Part shown: positions 57,399-64,000 of the stretch, piece by piece | Numbering within the stretch: position 1 is the first letter of the stretch | Layout: each line of letters begins with the position of its first letter | DNA from: an uncultured Eubacteriales bacterium | GTDB taxonomy: Bacteria > Bacillota > Clostridia > Oscillospirales > Oscillospiraceae | Direction: 5' to 3' | Length of the DNA: 64,000 nt | Assembly (NCBI GenBank): GCA_959602365.1 | Contig: CAUGSS010000006.1 | Location: forward strand, 1 to 64,000 | Translations under genes and position numbers: made by a program | The notes under the pieces: model-generated | What the model was told of the DNA's origin: nothing | What the model saw: only the letters and a program-made list of their open reading frames with translations | The model's database searches: none

Positions 57399-58583
57399 TT
57401 AGGCCCGCTTAAACTTCACCGGCAGCAGATCGGCCAGGGCGTCAGAGGCCCGGGCCTGGGCGGCTTCAAAAGTATGGGAGTAGATATTCAGCGTGGTGGA
57501 GGTCTGGGAGTGGCCCAGGGCGGCGGAGACGGTCCGCACGTCCTCACCGGTGTAGATCAGCATGGAGGCGTTCAGGTGGCGAAACTGGTGGATTCCATAG
57601 AAGGGAAGCCCATGATCCTCACAGAACGCCTTGAGCCATTGATAAGGCTGCTGGAGGCCGATGGGGGACCCGTCCAGCTTGGTGAAGAGCCGCCCGGATT
57701 CGTGCCACTGATCCCCCAGGGCCAGCCGCTGGCGGGTCTGATCCACCTGAAGCCGTTTCACCAGATCAAAGATCCAGGCCGGCAGCTTCAGTGTCCGGCG
57801 GCTTTTGGCCGTTTTTGTGGGGGCGGTGAAGATCCCATCCTTTGGTGTGTAAAGCGACGCCCGGCGGACAGATACGGTCTGATGGTCAAAGTCGAAGTCG
57901 GTAAACTCGAAGCCGCACAGCTCCTCCCGGCGGAAGCCTCCGAACATGGCCAGAGAGAAAAACACCTGCCAGCGGAGCGGGGCAGCTGCCAGAGCGTCCA
58001 GGAATGCCTGGGCTTCCTCCAGAGTATAGCAGACCTTTTCTTTTCCGGTGTCTTGGTGGGGCAGGGTGACCGCCTGGCAGGGGTTGCGCTGAATCATCCC
58101 CATTTTGACTGCATAAGCGAATACAGCGGAGATCATGGCCAAGTGGTTCTTGATCGTCTTGGGTGCCAGGCCCTGCTCCGGTTTCTTCTGGTTTGTCCCG
58201 GGCTGGCCAAGGCTGTTGATAAACTTCTGAATCTGGCGGGGAGTGATTTTGTCTAGGTACAGGTGGCCGATTGCTGCATAGATCCGGGGGGCCATCTGCC
58301 TGTAATTCTCCTGTGTGCGTTTCCCCAGTGCTTTCTCCACATATTCGCTGAACCACTGTTTGGCGAAGGTTTCAAACTTGATATGCCCATCTGTCAGCGA
58401 AGATCCCCGGCAAGCCTCTTCAAACAGTACCATTTGCCGGTTCAGCTCTTTTTCAATCTGGCGTTCGGTCATGCCTGGATCAGGCGTCCAGGTTTTAGAT
58501 TTCATAATCTGCTTGCCCTCTGGGGTATATCCCACCGAGACCCGTAGCCGGTACGAATTGCCCCGTTTGGTGTACGTTGCCAT
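57399..58583 (-). CDS. Tyrosine-recombinase integrase
   Basis: 394 residues. N-terminal arm-binding AP2-like domain (YTKRGNSYRLRVSVGY), SAM-like core-binding domain (about 70-165) and catalytic domain (from about 185). Active-site residues: Arg in FGGFRREELCGF, HxxR in IHQFRHLNASM, His in LGHSQTSTTLNIYSH and the nucleophile Tyr there. The start is the ATG at 58583, eight bases after AAGGAG. It sits next to the tRNA attachment site, as usual for Tn916/phage-type integrases. Confidence 0.95.
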   Translation of the reverse strand: MATYTKRGNSYRLRVSVGYTPEGKQIMKSKTWTPDPGMTERQIEKELNRQMVLFEEACRGSSLTDGHIKFETFAKQWFSEYVEKALGKRTQENYRQMAPRIYAAIGHLYLDKITPRQIQKFINSLGQPGTNQKKPEQGLAPKTIKNHLAMISAVFAYAVKMGMIQRNPCQAVTLPHQDTGKEKVCYTLEEAQAFLDALAAAPLRWQVFFSLAMFGGFRREELCGFEFTDFDFDHQTVSVRRASLYTPKDGIFTAPTKTAKSRRTLKLPAWIFDLVKRLQVDQTRQRLALGDQWHESGRLFTKLDGSPIGLQQPYQWLKAFCEDHGLPFYGIHQFRHLNASMLIYTGEDVRTVSAALGHSQTSTTLNIYSHTFEAAQARASDALADLLPVKFKRA

Positions 58584-58706
58584 AGCATACTCCTTCCTTG
58601 CACCACTGCACCCGCTGTGGTACAATAAGGGCGCAATGATGCCATGATTTGACGGTTGTGGTCGTTGCACTTTTGCCGCTCAGAGGTTGCCGCCTCTGGG
58701 CGGTTT

Positions 58707-59564
58707 TTATTTCATTAGTTGATTTGACCAGTCATCTGGAAAGGCTATATGATAAAGATTTATATCTGTTGAGTATTCTTCAACTAGAGCACTTAAAGCG
58801 GAAAGAATTTCAGTATTCCACTTTACTTTGTCAGGAAAAAGAGATTTTAGAACAAGAATAGCACCCCAAAGACGTGTCTTTTCTCGGTCGGAAATATTAA
58901 GACCTGCAGGATTTGCCGCAAAGATTCTATAATACAAACGTCCATAGTGTGCACAGATATTGCGTAGATCGGTACAGCATCGAAGCCAACTTATAAGGTT
59001 TTTATTACTGGTCTGGTATAGGCTTCTTGCCAATTCTTTTTGATCGCTTGTTGTTAAGTCAGCGTAGAATTTAGATAAAATACCAAAGGTAAGAAGCTCT
59101 GTTATAGCCCAAATCGGAAATATTCCTTCATAAACTGCTTTGTGGTGCTTGACAATTAAAGTGTTTTTATTGTTTTCAATCTCCCTATTAATTTGAACCA
59201 TAAATTTTTCATGATTATGGTTAGGAGAGAAATTTGCTGAATTCAGATAGCCAGTAGCACCATATTTGTGGGCGTGAAAGTATGCAAAGCGAGCTCGTAA
59301 AAAAATTTCTATTTCTTCAATGGCGGCAAACACAATGTTTCTTAATTTGCGGTCAAATTCATAGATTCTGTATGCCCGAAGAAAGCTTGTACCAGATTTG
59401 TAAGTTCCATTTTTTAATTTAAAAGGAAGAAAGTATGCACTCAAACGATAGTAATTAACCGACGACAAAATTTGTTTACAACGTTCTTGATCAAGAACAA
59501 TAATACCTCTACTTTGAAGAATCGCAAGTTGTTCATCGTAAGTTTTGGGTTCTTTAATCTCCAT
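58707..59564 (-). CDS. AbiF/AbiD-type abortive infection protein (Abi_2, HEPN)
   Basis: 285 residues, AT-rich codons unlike its neighbours. Family features: KTYDEQLAILQSRGIIV at the N-terminus, LSSVNYYRLSAYFLPF, YEFDRKLRNIVFAAIEEIE, and the HEPN RNase-type motif DLRNICAHYGRLYYR (R-N-x3-H). HEPN proteins of this family are abortive-infection or toxin RNases, and AbiF proteins are reported to be associated with a small structured RNA. The start is the ATG at 59564 after GGAGAAAG. It has a perfect consensus promoter and a terminator-like RNA hairpin in its leader. It is cargo of the element and probably a phage-defence toxin. Confidence 0.9.
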   Translation of the reverse strand: MEIKEPKTYDEQLAILQSRGIIVLDQERCKQILSSVNYYRLSAYFLPFKLKNGTYKSGTSFLRAYRIYEFDRKLRNIVFAAIEEIEIFLRARFAYFHAHKYGATGYLNSANFSPNHNHEKFMVQINREIENNKNTLIVKHHKAVYEGIFPIWAITELLTFGILSKFYADLTTSDQKELARSLYQTSNKNLISWLRCCTDLRNICAHYGRLYYRIFAANPAGLNISDREKTRLWGAILVLKSLFPDKVKWNTEILSALSALVEEYSTDINLYHIAFPDDWSNQLMK

Positions 59565-59580
59565 GTTGCTTTCTCCGTAT

Positions 59581-59640
59581 AAAAAATGCCCTCCCTGGGA
59601 CACATCCACCGTTAGGTGGAGAGGTGCGGGAGGTCCTGTT
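59581..59640 (-). ncRNA. Candidate abiF-type RNA in the leader of the Abi gene
   Basis: Predicted transcript of about 60 bases from the strong promoter. The inner stem is TCCACC-TAAC-GGTGGA, the outer pairing CCTCCC / GGGAGG, and it ends in GCATTTTTT, a terminator-like tail, just before the Abi ribosome-binding site. Position and form fit the abiF RNA motif described upstream of abiF genes, but no covariance model was run. Confidence 0.6.
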
Positions 59641-59646
59641 ACTGTC

Positions 59647-59675
59647 ATTATATGTGGGCCCCACGCAAATGTCAA
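59647..59675 (-). promoter_or_regulatory. Perfect consensus promoter of the abiF RNA / Abi gene
   Basis: Minus-strand TTGACA (59670-59675), a 17-base spacer and TATAAT (59647-59652), an exact sigma-A consensus and the strongest-looking promoter in the window. Confidence 0.93.
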
Positions 59676-59799
59676 TTAGCAAATCTAGCTATATTTCGTT
59701 AAATTAAGATATATATCGTTAAAATACGTTGTTTTGTATGAGCTAATGCCAACAATCACTATCTTTTATAATTTTGCCCTGGGCCTAGTCCTGGGGCTT

Positions 59800-60225
59800 T
59801 TATTTGTCAGTTAGTAAAGGATCCTTCTTGTATCTAGAAATTTCGGCTAGTTCTCCAACACGCTCCAATGCTTTTTTTTGCCCTTCAGCATTAAGTAACC
59901 TGAACATGGCCAATATCGCAACTTCGTCTTCAGAAAATAGGGGTGAACCACTAAGAGCGCTGTTTGCCTGAAAAATGACCTGCTGCGCCTTTGTAATCGT
60001 TCCAGAGCTGTAGCCTACATAACTGTTTTCGTCGTCACCAAACAAAGCAGCAATATCTACTTCTAAGGCCTCTGATAGCTTGGCCAATGTTTGTATTTTA
60101 GGCTTTCTTATATTTCGCTCCCATTGGCTAATGCTTTGATACGGAACACCAAGCTTGCGGGCAAGTTCTGCCTGGGTAAGATGAGCCTTTTCTCTAGCTT
60201 GGCGTATACATTCGCCTGTGGTCAT
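59800..60225 (-). CDS. HTH (Cro/C1-type) repressor of the element
   Basis: 141 residues. N-terminal HTH_3 (CIRQAREKAHLTQAELARKL, then VPYQSISQWERNIRKPK). The C-terminal half is helical and lacks a clear S24 peptidase Ser/Lys dyad, so release is not by simple RecA-type self-cleavage. The start is the ATG at 60225 (the preceding TTG is in frame) after GAGGAGG. Divergent from the Cro-like gene, it is the likely repressor of the element's early operon. Confidence 0.88.
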   Translation of the reverse strand: MTTGECIRQAREKAHLTQAELARKLGVPYQSISQWERNIRKPKIQTLAKLSEALEVDIAALFGDDENSYVGYSSGTITKAQQVIFQANSALSGSPLFSEDEVAILAMFRLLNAEGQKKALERVGELAEISRYKKDPLLTDK

Positions 60226-60249
60226 CAAGACACCTCCTCTTCAACAGTG

Positions 60250-60278
60250 AGCATAACATATTTCAAAAAAAGACACAA
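60250..60278 (-). promoter_or_regulatory. Promoter of the repressor gene
   Basis: Minus-strand TTGTGT (60273-60278), a 17-base spacer and TATGCT (60250-60255). Confidence 0.6.
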
Positions 60279-60298
60279 GCAAAAGATTGTGAAAAAGG

Positions 60299-60327
60299 TT
60301 GACTAACTCTTAAGAGTGTGATATGTT
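60299..60327 (+). promoter_or_regulatory. Early promoter of the element, with operator palindrome
   Basis: TTGACT (60299-60304), a 17-base spacer and TATGTT (60322-60327). The spacer holds the 12-bp palindrome ACTCTTAAGAGT (60306-60317), and CTAACTC (60303-60309) / GAGTTAG (60344-60350) flank the -10. These are likely repressor operators. Confidence 0.7.
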
Positions 60328-60362
60328 CGTTATACAATCTTTTGAGTTAGAAAGGAGAAAAC

Positions 60363-60557
60363 ATGCGAATTGACAGAGTGAAGTTTGTGGCGGCTATGGC
60401 CAGGGCTGACCTGAATGGGCGTGAGCTGGCAAAAAAAACTGGCGTTTCCAGGGGAACTATTACCAGTATTAGAGGTGGAAAGAGCTGTTCGCCGGAGACT
60501 GCTCGAAAGCTGGCCGCCGTGCTGGGGCCTGACATTATCGACGAAAAGGAGGCCTGA
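60363..60557 (+). CDS. Small HTH protein (Cro-like)
   Basis: 64 residues: one HTH_3 domain (ARADLNGRELAKKTGVSRGT, then ARKLAAVLGPDI). The start is the ATG at 60363, five bases after AAGGAG. First gene of the rightward early operon; probable Cro-like antirepressor. The next gene begins four bases after its stop. Confidence 0.85.
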   Translation: MRIDRVKFVAAMARADLNGRELAKKTGVSRGTITSIRGGKSCSPETARKLAAVLGPDIIDEKEA

Positions 60558-60561
60558 TTCC

Positions 60562-60789
60562 ATGATTCCAAGAATGAGGACAGCACCGGGGGCCTTAGAG
60601 ATCATCAAGGCGTTGGATCCGGAAACAGCAGTAACAGAGCATTACATCCGGCAACTGATCCGCTCCGGCACAATCCCCCATGTGGATGTGGGCCGAAAGA
60701 AGCTGGTCAACGTGGATCAGCTGCTCAGATACCTGGAAAAAGACCAGTTCCAGGCAAAGCAGGATATGGAGCGGGAGGTGGCTCCATGA
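60562..60789 (+). CDS. Excisionase-like DNA-binding protein
   Basis: 75 residues with a winged-helix excisionase/MerR-like pattern (AVTEHYIRQLIRSGTIPHVD, then GRKKLVNVDQLLRYLEK). The start is the ATG at 60562, nine bases after AGGAGG. Such genes guide excision or act as small regulators; the former is likely given the integrase in the same element. Confidence 0.8.
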   Translation: MIPRMRTAPGALEIIKALDPETAVTEHYIRQLIRSGTIPHVDVGRKKLVNVDQLLRYLEKDQFQAKQDMEREVAP

Positions 60790-60851
60790 GTTCCAGAAAA
60801 ACTGACGGTATGGCCCGGCTGATCGGAGGGGCGGAGCGTGACAATCACTGA
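60786..60851 (+). CDS. Possible 21-residue leader peptide
   Basis: An ATG overlapping the previous stop as ATGA opens a 21-codon frame (basic, MSSRKTDGMARLIGG...) that ends inside the start of the primase gene and contains its ribosome-binding site. It could couple translation of the primase to the upstream gene. It may also be chance. Confidence 0.3.
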   Translation: MSSRKTDGMARLIGGAERDNH

Positions 60852-62736
60852 TTTCCTCCGGCATTTCAATGGGGTCAAGGGCGCCGGTGGCCGCTATATG
60901 GCTAAGTGTCCGGCCCACAGCGACGCAGCCCCTAGCCTGTCCATTGGCCTGGGCCGGGATGGGCGTATCCTGCTCCACTGCTTTGCCGGGTGCAGCACTG
61001 AGGATATCCTGGACGCCGTGGGGCTGAAAAAGCGGGACCTGTTCGCAAATGATGGAATGGGCGTCCCGCTCCCGGAGTTTGACCCCATCAAGCCCGAGGT
61101 TCAAGAATGGACAGAGGCGGAGTACATCTATCCCGGAGGCAATCTGAAGAAGGTGAAGAAGCGCAATTCCAACGGAAAGAAGCGGATGTACTGGATGCGC
61201 CGGGAGGGCAGCGGCTGGACCCCGGCCCATGGAGATGTGGAAAAACTGCTGTATTCCAGGGGGCCACTGGATAGCCCGGTGTTTCTGGTGGAGGGGGAGA
61301 AGGACGTGGACACGCTGGACTCCCTGGGTTTTGCCGCCGCATCTCTCCCGGACGGAGCCAACAGCAAGTGGTATGACCACTATGGGGCCTCTTTCTCCGG
61401 AAAAGATGTGTTCATTGTCCAGGACAACGACAAGCCCGGCAAGGCGTTCGCCGCCCGGATCGCCGGGGAGCTGCTGCAAGAGGCCCGGAGCGTCCGGGTG
61501 CTGGACCTCACCGGAGCATGGCCGGAACTGCCGGAGCATGGGGACACCACCGACCTGGTGGACTACCTGGGCAGGGATGCCGGCTGTGAAGCCCTGGCAA
61601 GGCTGATGAGCGCCGCTCAGCCCTGGACGGCGGAGACCGTAACGGAGCGGGACAATTTCCTTTCCCTGTTCTCCCCACTGTCTGAGTTCCGGGAAGAGGA
61701 AGCCACATGGTTGGTCCCGGGCTGGATTCCAGAGGGCCAGATCACCTTGATCGCCGCCGATGGAGGCACCGGCAAAACCACCCTGTGGGTCAACATCGTG
61801 GCAGCCTTGAGCAGCGGGAAGCCCTGCATCCTGGACCCGCCGGGCTTTGTCCGGGAGCCGGTCAAGGTGGCATTCTGCACCACCGAGGACAGCATCCGGA
61901 AAAAGCTGCTGAAGAAGCTGCGCCAGGCCGGGGCCAACCTGGCCAACATTACCGCCATGGACATGGCAGCGGACAAGAGCGGGGCGCTGCGGCTCTTTAA
62001 GTTCGGCTCCTCTGAGATGGAGCGCTTTGTGAAGCACTTCAAGCCGGTGGCCTGCGTCTTTGACCCGGTGCAGGGATTCATACCGCCGGAGATCAACATG
62101 GGCAGCCGGAACGCCATGCGGGACTGTATGGCCCCTCTGATCACCCTGGGGGAGGAAAACGGCACCACCTTCCTGGTGATCTGTCACACCAACAAGCGAA
62201 AAGGTGCCTATGGCCGGGACCGGATCGCAGACAGCGCCGACCTTTGGGACATCTCCCGCTCCGTCATTATGGCGGGGTACACCGGGGAGGAGGGGGTTCG
62301 CTACCTGTCCAACGAGAAGAACAACTATGCCCAGCTCCAGGAGACGGTGCTGTTCTCCATTGATGACCGGGGCCAGATCATCAAGGAGGGGACAAGCTGG
62401 AAGCGGGACCGGGATTTCATCCAGGATGCAGCCCGGGCGTCCTCCGTGCCCCAGCGGGAGGACTGCAAGGAGTTCCTGATTCAGACCATCGAGGAGGCGG
62501 GCGGCGGAATGCCCACCACCGACCTGGAGGCGAAGGCCAAACAGGCGGGCTACAGCTTCACCGCCGTCAAGCGGGCAAAGGGGGATTTGAAGAAGGCGGG
62601 CCGGGTGTCGTACTTCCAGACTGGCAGCACACGCACAAAAGATAACGTCTGGCATATCAAGCTGGAGGCCGGTTTTGAGCCGGTGGAGCTGCCGGACAAC
62701 ACCCCGGTTCCTTTTGCTTCCCCGTCAGAGATCTGA
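60838..62736 (+). CDS. Primase-helicase (CHC2 zinc finger, TOPRIM, RecA-like ATPase)
   Basis: 632 residues. CHC2-type zinc finger (CPAHSD...LLHCFAGC, about 24-53), a TOPRIM-like segment (VFLVEGEKDVDTLDSLG, then VFIVQDNDKPG; about 145-245), and a RepA/AAA_25 ATPase with Walker A ADGGTGKTT near residue 305, VCFDPV-like Walker B (ACVFDPVQGFI) and CHTNKRKGAYGRDRI. A C-terminal winged helix follows (TDLEAKAKQAGYSFTAVKRA). The start is a GTG at 60838, eight bases after GGAGG. It would prime and unwind the element's DNA; the iteron-like region just downstream may be its origin. Confidence 0.9.
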   Translation: MTITDFLRHFNGVKGAGGRYMAKCPAHSDAAPSLSIGLGRDGRILLHCFAGCSTEDILDAVGLKKRDLFANDGMGVPLPEFDPIKPEVQEWTEAEYIYPGGNLKKVKKRNSNGKKRMYWMRREGSGWTPAHGDVEKLLYSRGPLDSPVFLVEGEKDVDTLDSLGFAAASLPDGANSKWYDHYGASFSGKDVFIVQDNDKPGKAFAARIAGELLQEARSVRVLDLTGAWPELPEHGDTTDLVDYLGRDAGCEALARLMSAAQPWTAETVTERDNFLSLFSPLSEFREEEATWLVPGWIPEGQITLIAADGGTGKTTLWVNIVAALSSGKPCILDPPGFVREPVKVAFCTTEDSIRKKLLKKLRQAGANLANITAMDMAADKSGALRLFKFGSSEMERFVKHFKPVACVFDPVQGFIPPEINMGSRNAMRDCMAPLITLGEENGTTFLVICHTNKRKGAYGRDRIADSADLWDISRSVIMAGYTGEEGVRYLSNEKNNYAQLQETVLFSIDDRGQIIKEGTSWKRDRDFIQDAARASSVPQREDCKEFLIQTIEEAGGGMPTTDLEAKAKQAGYSFTAVKRAKGDLKKAGRVSYFQTGSTRTKDNVWHIKLEAGFEPVELPDNTPVPFASPSEI

Positions 62737-62738
62737 AA

Positions 62739-62890
62739 GTGGTCTAGAGTAAGCTCAAACCATTGATATATAAGGGTTATTTACTTTTTACCAGGTGGTA
62801 CAGAGTAAACAGAGTAAGCGCTTACTCTCGACCAGGGGGGCAAGAGTAAAACCCATTGGGGCCGTAAGGAAAATTTTACTCTAGACCACC
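62739..62890. repeat. Iteron-like inverted and direct repeats, candidate origin
   Basis: AGAGTAA occurs directly at 62746, 62802, 62811 and 62843 and inverted at 62822 and 62876. A 14-bp perfect inverted repeat GTGGTCTAGAGTAA (62739-62752) / TTACTCTAGACCAC (62876-62889) bounds the region, and GAGTAAGCGCTTACTC (62812-62827) is a 16-bp palindrome. An AT-rich patch (62765-62790) adjoins. The layout, directly after a primase-helicase gene, fits a replication origin or a regulatory operator array. Confidence 0.65.
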
Positions 62891-62956
62891 TACTGGCTTT
62901 CTGACGGTGGAGGTGGTCAAGTACACAAGTTAAACCAGAGTCAGGAGGTTATGGAC

Positions 62957-63217
62957 ATGGACAAGGAAGCGGCGCCGGAGCGGGGGCTGATCTGCCCGCT
63001 GGACGGGCGGCCATGTGACCCGAATTGCCCGGATCGCTACCAGGATGATCCGGCCGGTGGCTGTCTGACCGCCACGCTGATGGAACATTCCGATGCGGCA
63101 TTCATCATCAAAAAGACCGCCCCCAGTGCTGGCACACCGGGGACGGCAAAGGGTGGAACTGGTTCGACCCGCTCCACCTCCAGTTTATACGATAACAAGG
63201 AGGAACACAAGGGATGA
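62957..63217 (+). CDS. Small Cys-rich hypothetical protein
   Basis: 86 residues. The N-terminal half has a Cys cluster (LICPLDGRPCDPNCPDRYQD, later GGC) that may bind zinc; the C-terminal half is Thr/Ser/Gly-rich and probably unstructured. The start is the ATG at 62957, eight bases after AGGAGG; ATG 62951 is too close. It overlaps the next gene as ATGA. Confidence 0.65.
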   Translation: MDKEAAPERGLICPLDGRPCDPNCPDRYQDDPAGGCLTATLMEHSDAAFIIKKTAPSAGTPGTAKGGTGSTRSTSSLYDNKEEHKG

Positions 63218-63528
63218 AATTCAGTCATGATTACAGGAAAGACCGGCACATCGTGGAGGCGTTCGGAGGCCGGGACAAGATCGTGGAAGTGGGGAGGCTG
63301 GCGGCAGACCATCAGGCCGCCCCCTGCCCCTTCTGCGGCGGGGAAGCGGTGCTGGGGCTTGCGCAGCTGCTCGGCGCTCCCTCCCTCCATATAGAGTGCA
63401 GCAAGTGCCATGTGGCGACGGTTTGGACGGGCGAAGGGTGGGACTACCTGGATGCCAAACAGTTCACGATTGTGGACGCCTTCCATCGGTCCCTCCAGCG
63501 ATGGAACAAGAGACAGGCCGCCGTATGA
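63214..63528 (+). CDS. Lar-like zinc-ribbon protein
   Basis: 104 residues. CPFCGG at about residue 38-43 and ECSKCHVATVWTG at about 61-73 follow the pattern of Lar-family restriction-alleviation proteins and related phage zinc ribbons, and the RSLQRWNKR end is typical (AIxAWNRR-like). It may protect element DNA from host restriction; this is inference. Overlaps both neighbours by four bases. Confidence 0.75.
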   Translation: MKFSHDYRKDRHIVEAFGGRDKIVEVGRLAADHQAAPCPFCGGEAVLGLAQLLGAPSLHIECSKCHVATVWTGEGWDYLDAKQFTIVDAFHRSLQRWNKRQAAV

Positions 63529-63683
63529 GATGCCGGATTGAGATTCACAGCGAGGCGGGGCGGCTGTTCGCCCGGCTGACCCTGTCCATTGCCCGGGGGA
63601 TCGCCCGCTTCTATGGGCGGCAAGTGCGGGTTTGGTACAAGGGTCCGCCCTGCCCGGCGCTGATCTTCGAGATCGGGTCATAG
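63525..63683 (+). CDS. Small basic hypothetical protein
   Basis: 52 residues, basic with a hydrophobic middle (LFARLTLSIARGIARFYG). Its start overlaps the previous stop as ATGA. No family recognised. Confidence 0.5.
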   Translation: MRCRIEIHSEAGRLFARLTLSIARGIARFYGRQVRVWYKGPPCPALIFEIGS

Positions 63684-63864
63684 GGGGGCGGGGACTATTG
63701 CGGGGGACTCTCCCTCCCCTCTCCCCCCTCCGGGCTTCACTCCGTCACTACAAATATTTTCTCACGAAAAAGGCCGGGCCAGAGCTGCACACCCTGACCC
63801 GGCCCCGGGCATTCCTGCTCCGTGATCCATAAGCCTATCTTACCACTGAAGGGAGCGGGACACA

Positions 63865-64000
63865 ATGAACGGACGGGAACTTCTCCAGCAATACCGGGAC
63901 ACTGAGGCGCAGATCAGGCGTCTGGAGCAGGAGCTGGAGGAAGCCAGGAGCCAGGCGGAGCGGGTCACCCACTCATACAGCCCGGCCCCTGGCGGCGGCG
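63865..64000 (+). CDS. Coiled-coil phage-type protein, partial
   Basis: The first 45 codons of a gene cut by the window edge. RELLQQYRDTEAQIRRLEQE then LEEARSQAER is a strong coiled coil, as in small DUF1492/ArpU-like regulators of Firmicutes prophages. The start is the ATG at 63865 after GGGAGCGGG. The 181 bases before it hold no feature. Confidence 0.6.
   Translation, partial: MNGRELLQQYRDTEAQIRRLEQELEEARSQAERVTHSYSPAPGGG

Larger units (their letters stand above)
57236..64000. mobile_element. Integrated element (prophage/ICE-like), left end
   Basis: Begins at the tRNA fragment and runs off the window. It contains a tyrosine integrase, an AbiF-type gene, a repressor and divergent Cro/Xis-like genes, a primase-helicase with an iteron-like region, and small Zn-binding proteins. 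GC is much lower at 58.7-60.4 kb than in the host flank. There are no structural, portal, terminase or conjugation genes in the visible part, so prophage and ICE cannot be separated. Confidence 0.85.

Noticed and set aside
58649..58861. Plus-strand open frame overlapping the end of the Abi gene
   Set aside because: Antisense shadow in AT-rich sequence, with no ribosome-binding site.

Overview
The window reads as chromosomal DNA of a high-GC, spore-forming gut Clostridium of the Oscillospiraceae type (Flavonifractor, Pseudoflavonifractor or a relative). The evidence is the GC-rich Firmicutes gene set (ricT, spoIIE, dnaD-dnaI, Spo0J-type parB plus noc, minD-mgsA), AGGAGG ribosome-binding sites, and short imperfect-palindrome repeats scattered through the spacers. 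Genus and species cannot be fixed from sequence alone. parA, parB, noc, mnmG, rsmG, holB and ricT, with three parS sites and two Noc-box-like palindromes, place the window near the replication origin; dnaA itself is not present.

Layout. 0-5 kb: Orn/Lys/Arg decarboxylase-like gene, holB, ricT and a small Zn-site protein. 5-7 kb: a four-gene overlapping sigma-factor operon on the minus strand. 9-14.4 kb: hisS, a patatin-like lipase, an Mrr-type nuclease and aspS. 15.7-24.2 kb: parA, two YcxB-like membrane paralogues, parB, serS, two membrane proteins, rsmG, minD and mgsA, all on the minus strand. 25-33.6 kb: mnmG, a hypothetical, a DAPG/phloretin-hydrolase-like enzyme, noc, and a 1119-residue protein with repeated OST-HTH-like modules and a DUF3825-like end. 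34-38 kb: lipoprotein, TM2 proteins, dnaI and dnaD. 38.7-48.2 kb: acetyltransferases, a HAD phosphatase, malic enzyme, a DUF4342 protein, a two-component system, a DUF4406-like protein and spoIIE.

48.4-57 kb is a catabolic locus: a cupin and a short-chain dehydrogenase on one side; a BaiCD/old-yellow-enzyme-type Fe-S flavoprotein, a ketopantoate-reductase-like protein, a GntP-like permease and a small beta-type protein in a minus operon; then a divergent LysR regulator and a flavodoxin-like protein. Near-consensus promoters with 17-bp spacers precede each transcription unit. The likely role is uptake and reductive breakdown of an organic acid or hydroaromatic compound; the substrate is unknown.

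From about 57.24 kb to the end is the left end of an integrated element (prophage or integrative plasmid/ICE). It starts at a tRNA 3'-end fragment and carries a tyrosine integrase, an AbiF-type HEPN protein with a strong promoter and a structured leader resembling an abiF RNA, a divergent repressor/Cro-like switch, an excisionase-like protein, a primase-helicase followed by an iteron-like region, and small Zn-binding proteins. The right end lies outside the window.

At least 17 copies of an 80-100 bp imperfect palindrome (ends GTCATCCTGAG / CTCAGGATGAC), often flanked by mirror-image minisatellites, fill nine intergenic loci. Open frames inside them are treated as spurious.
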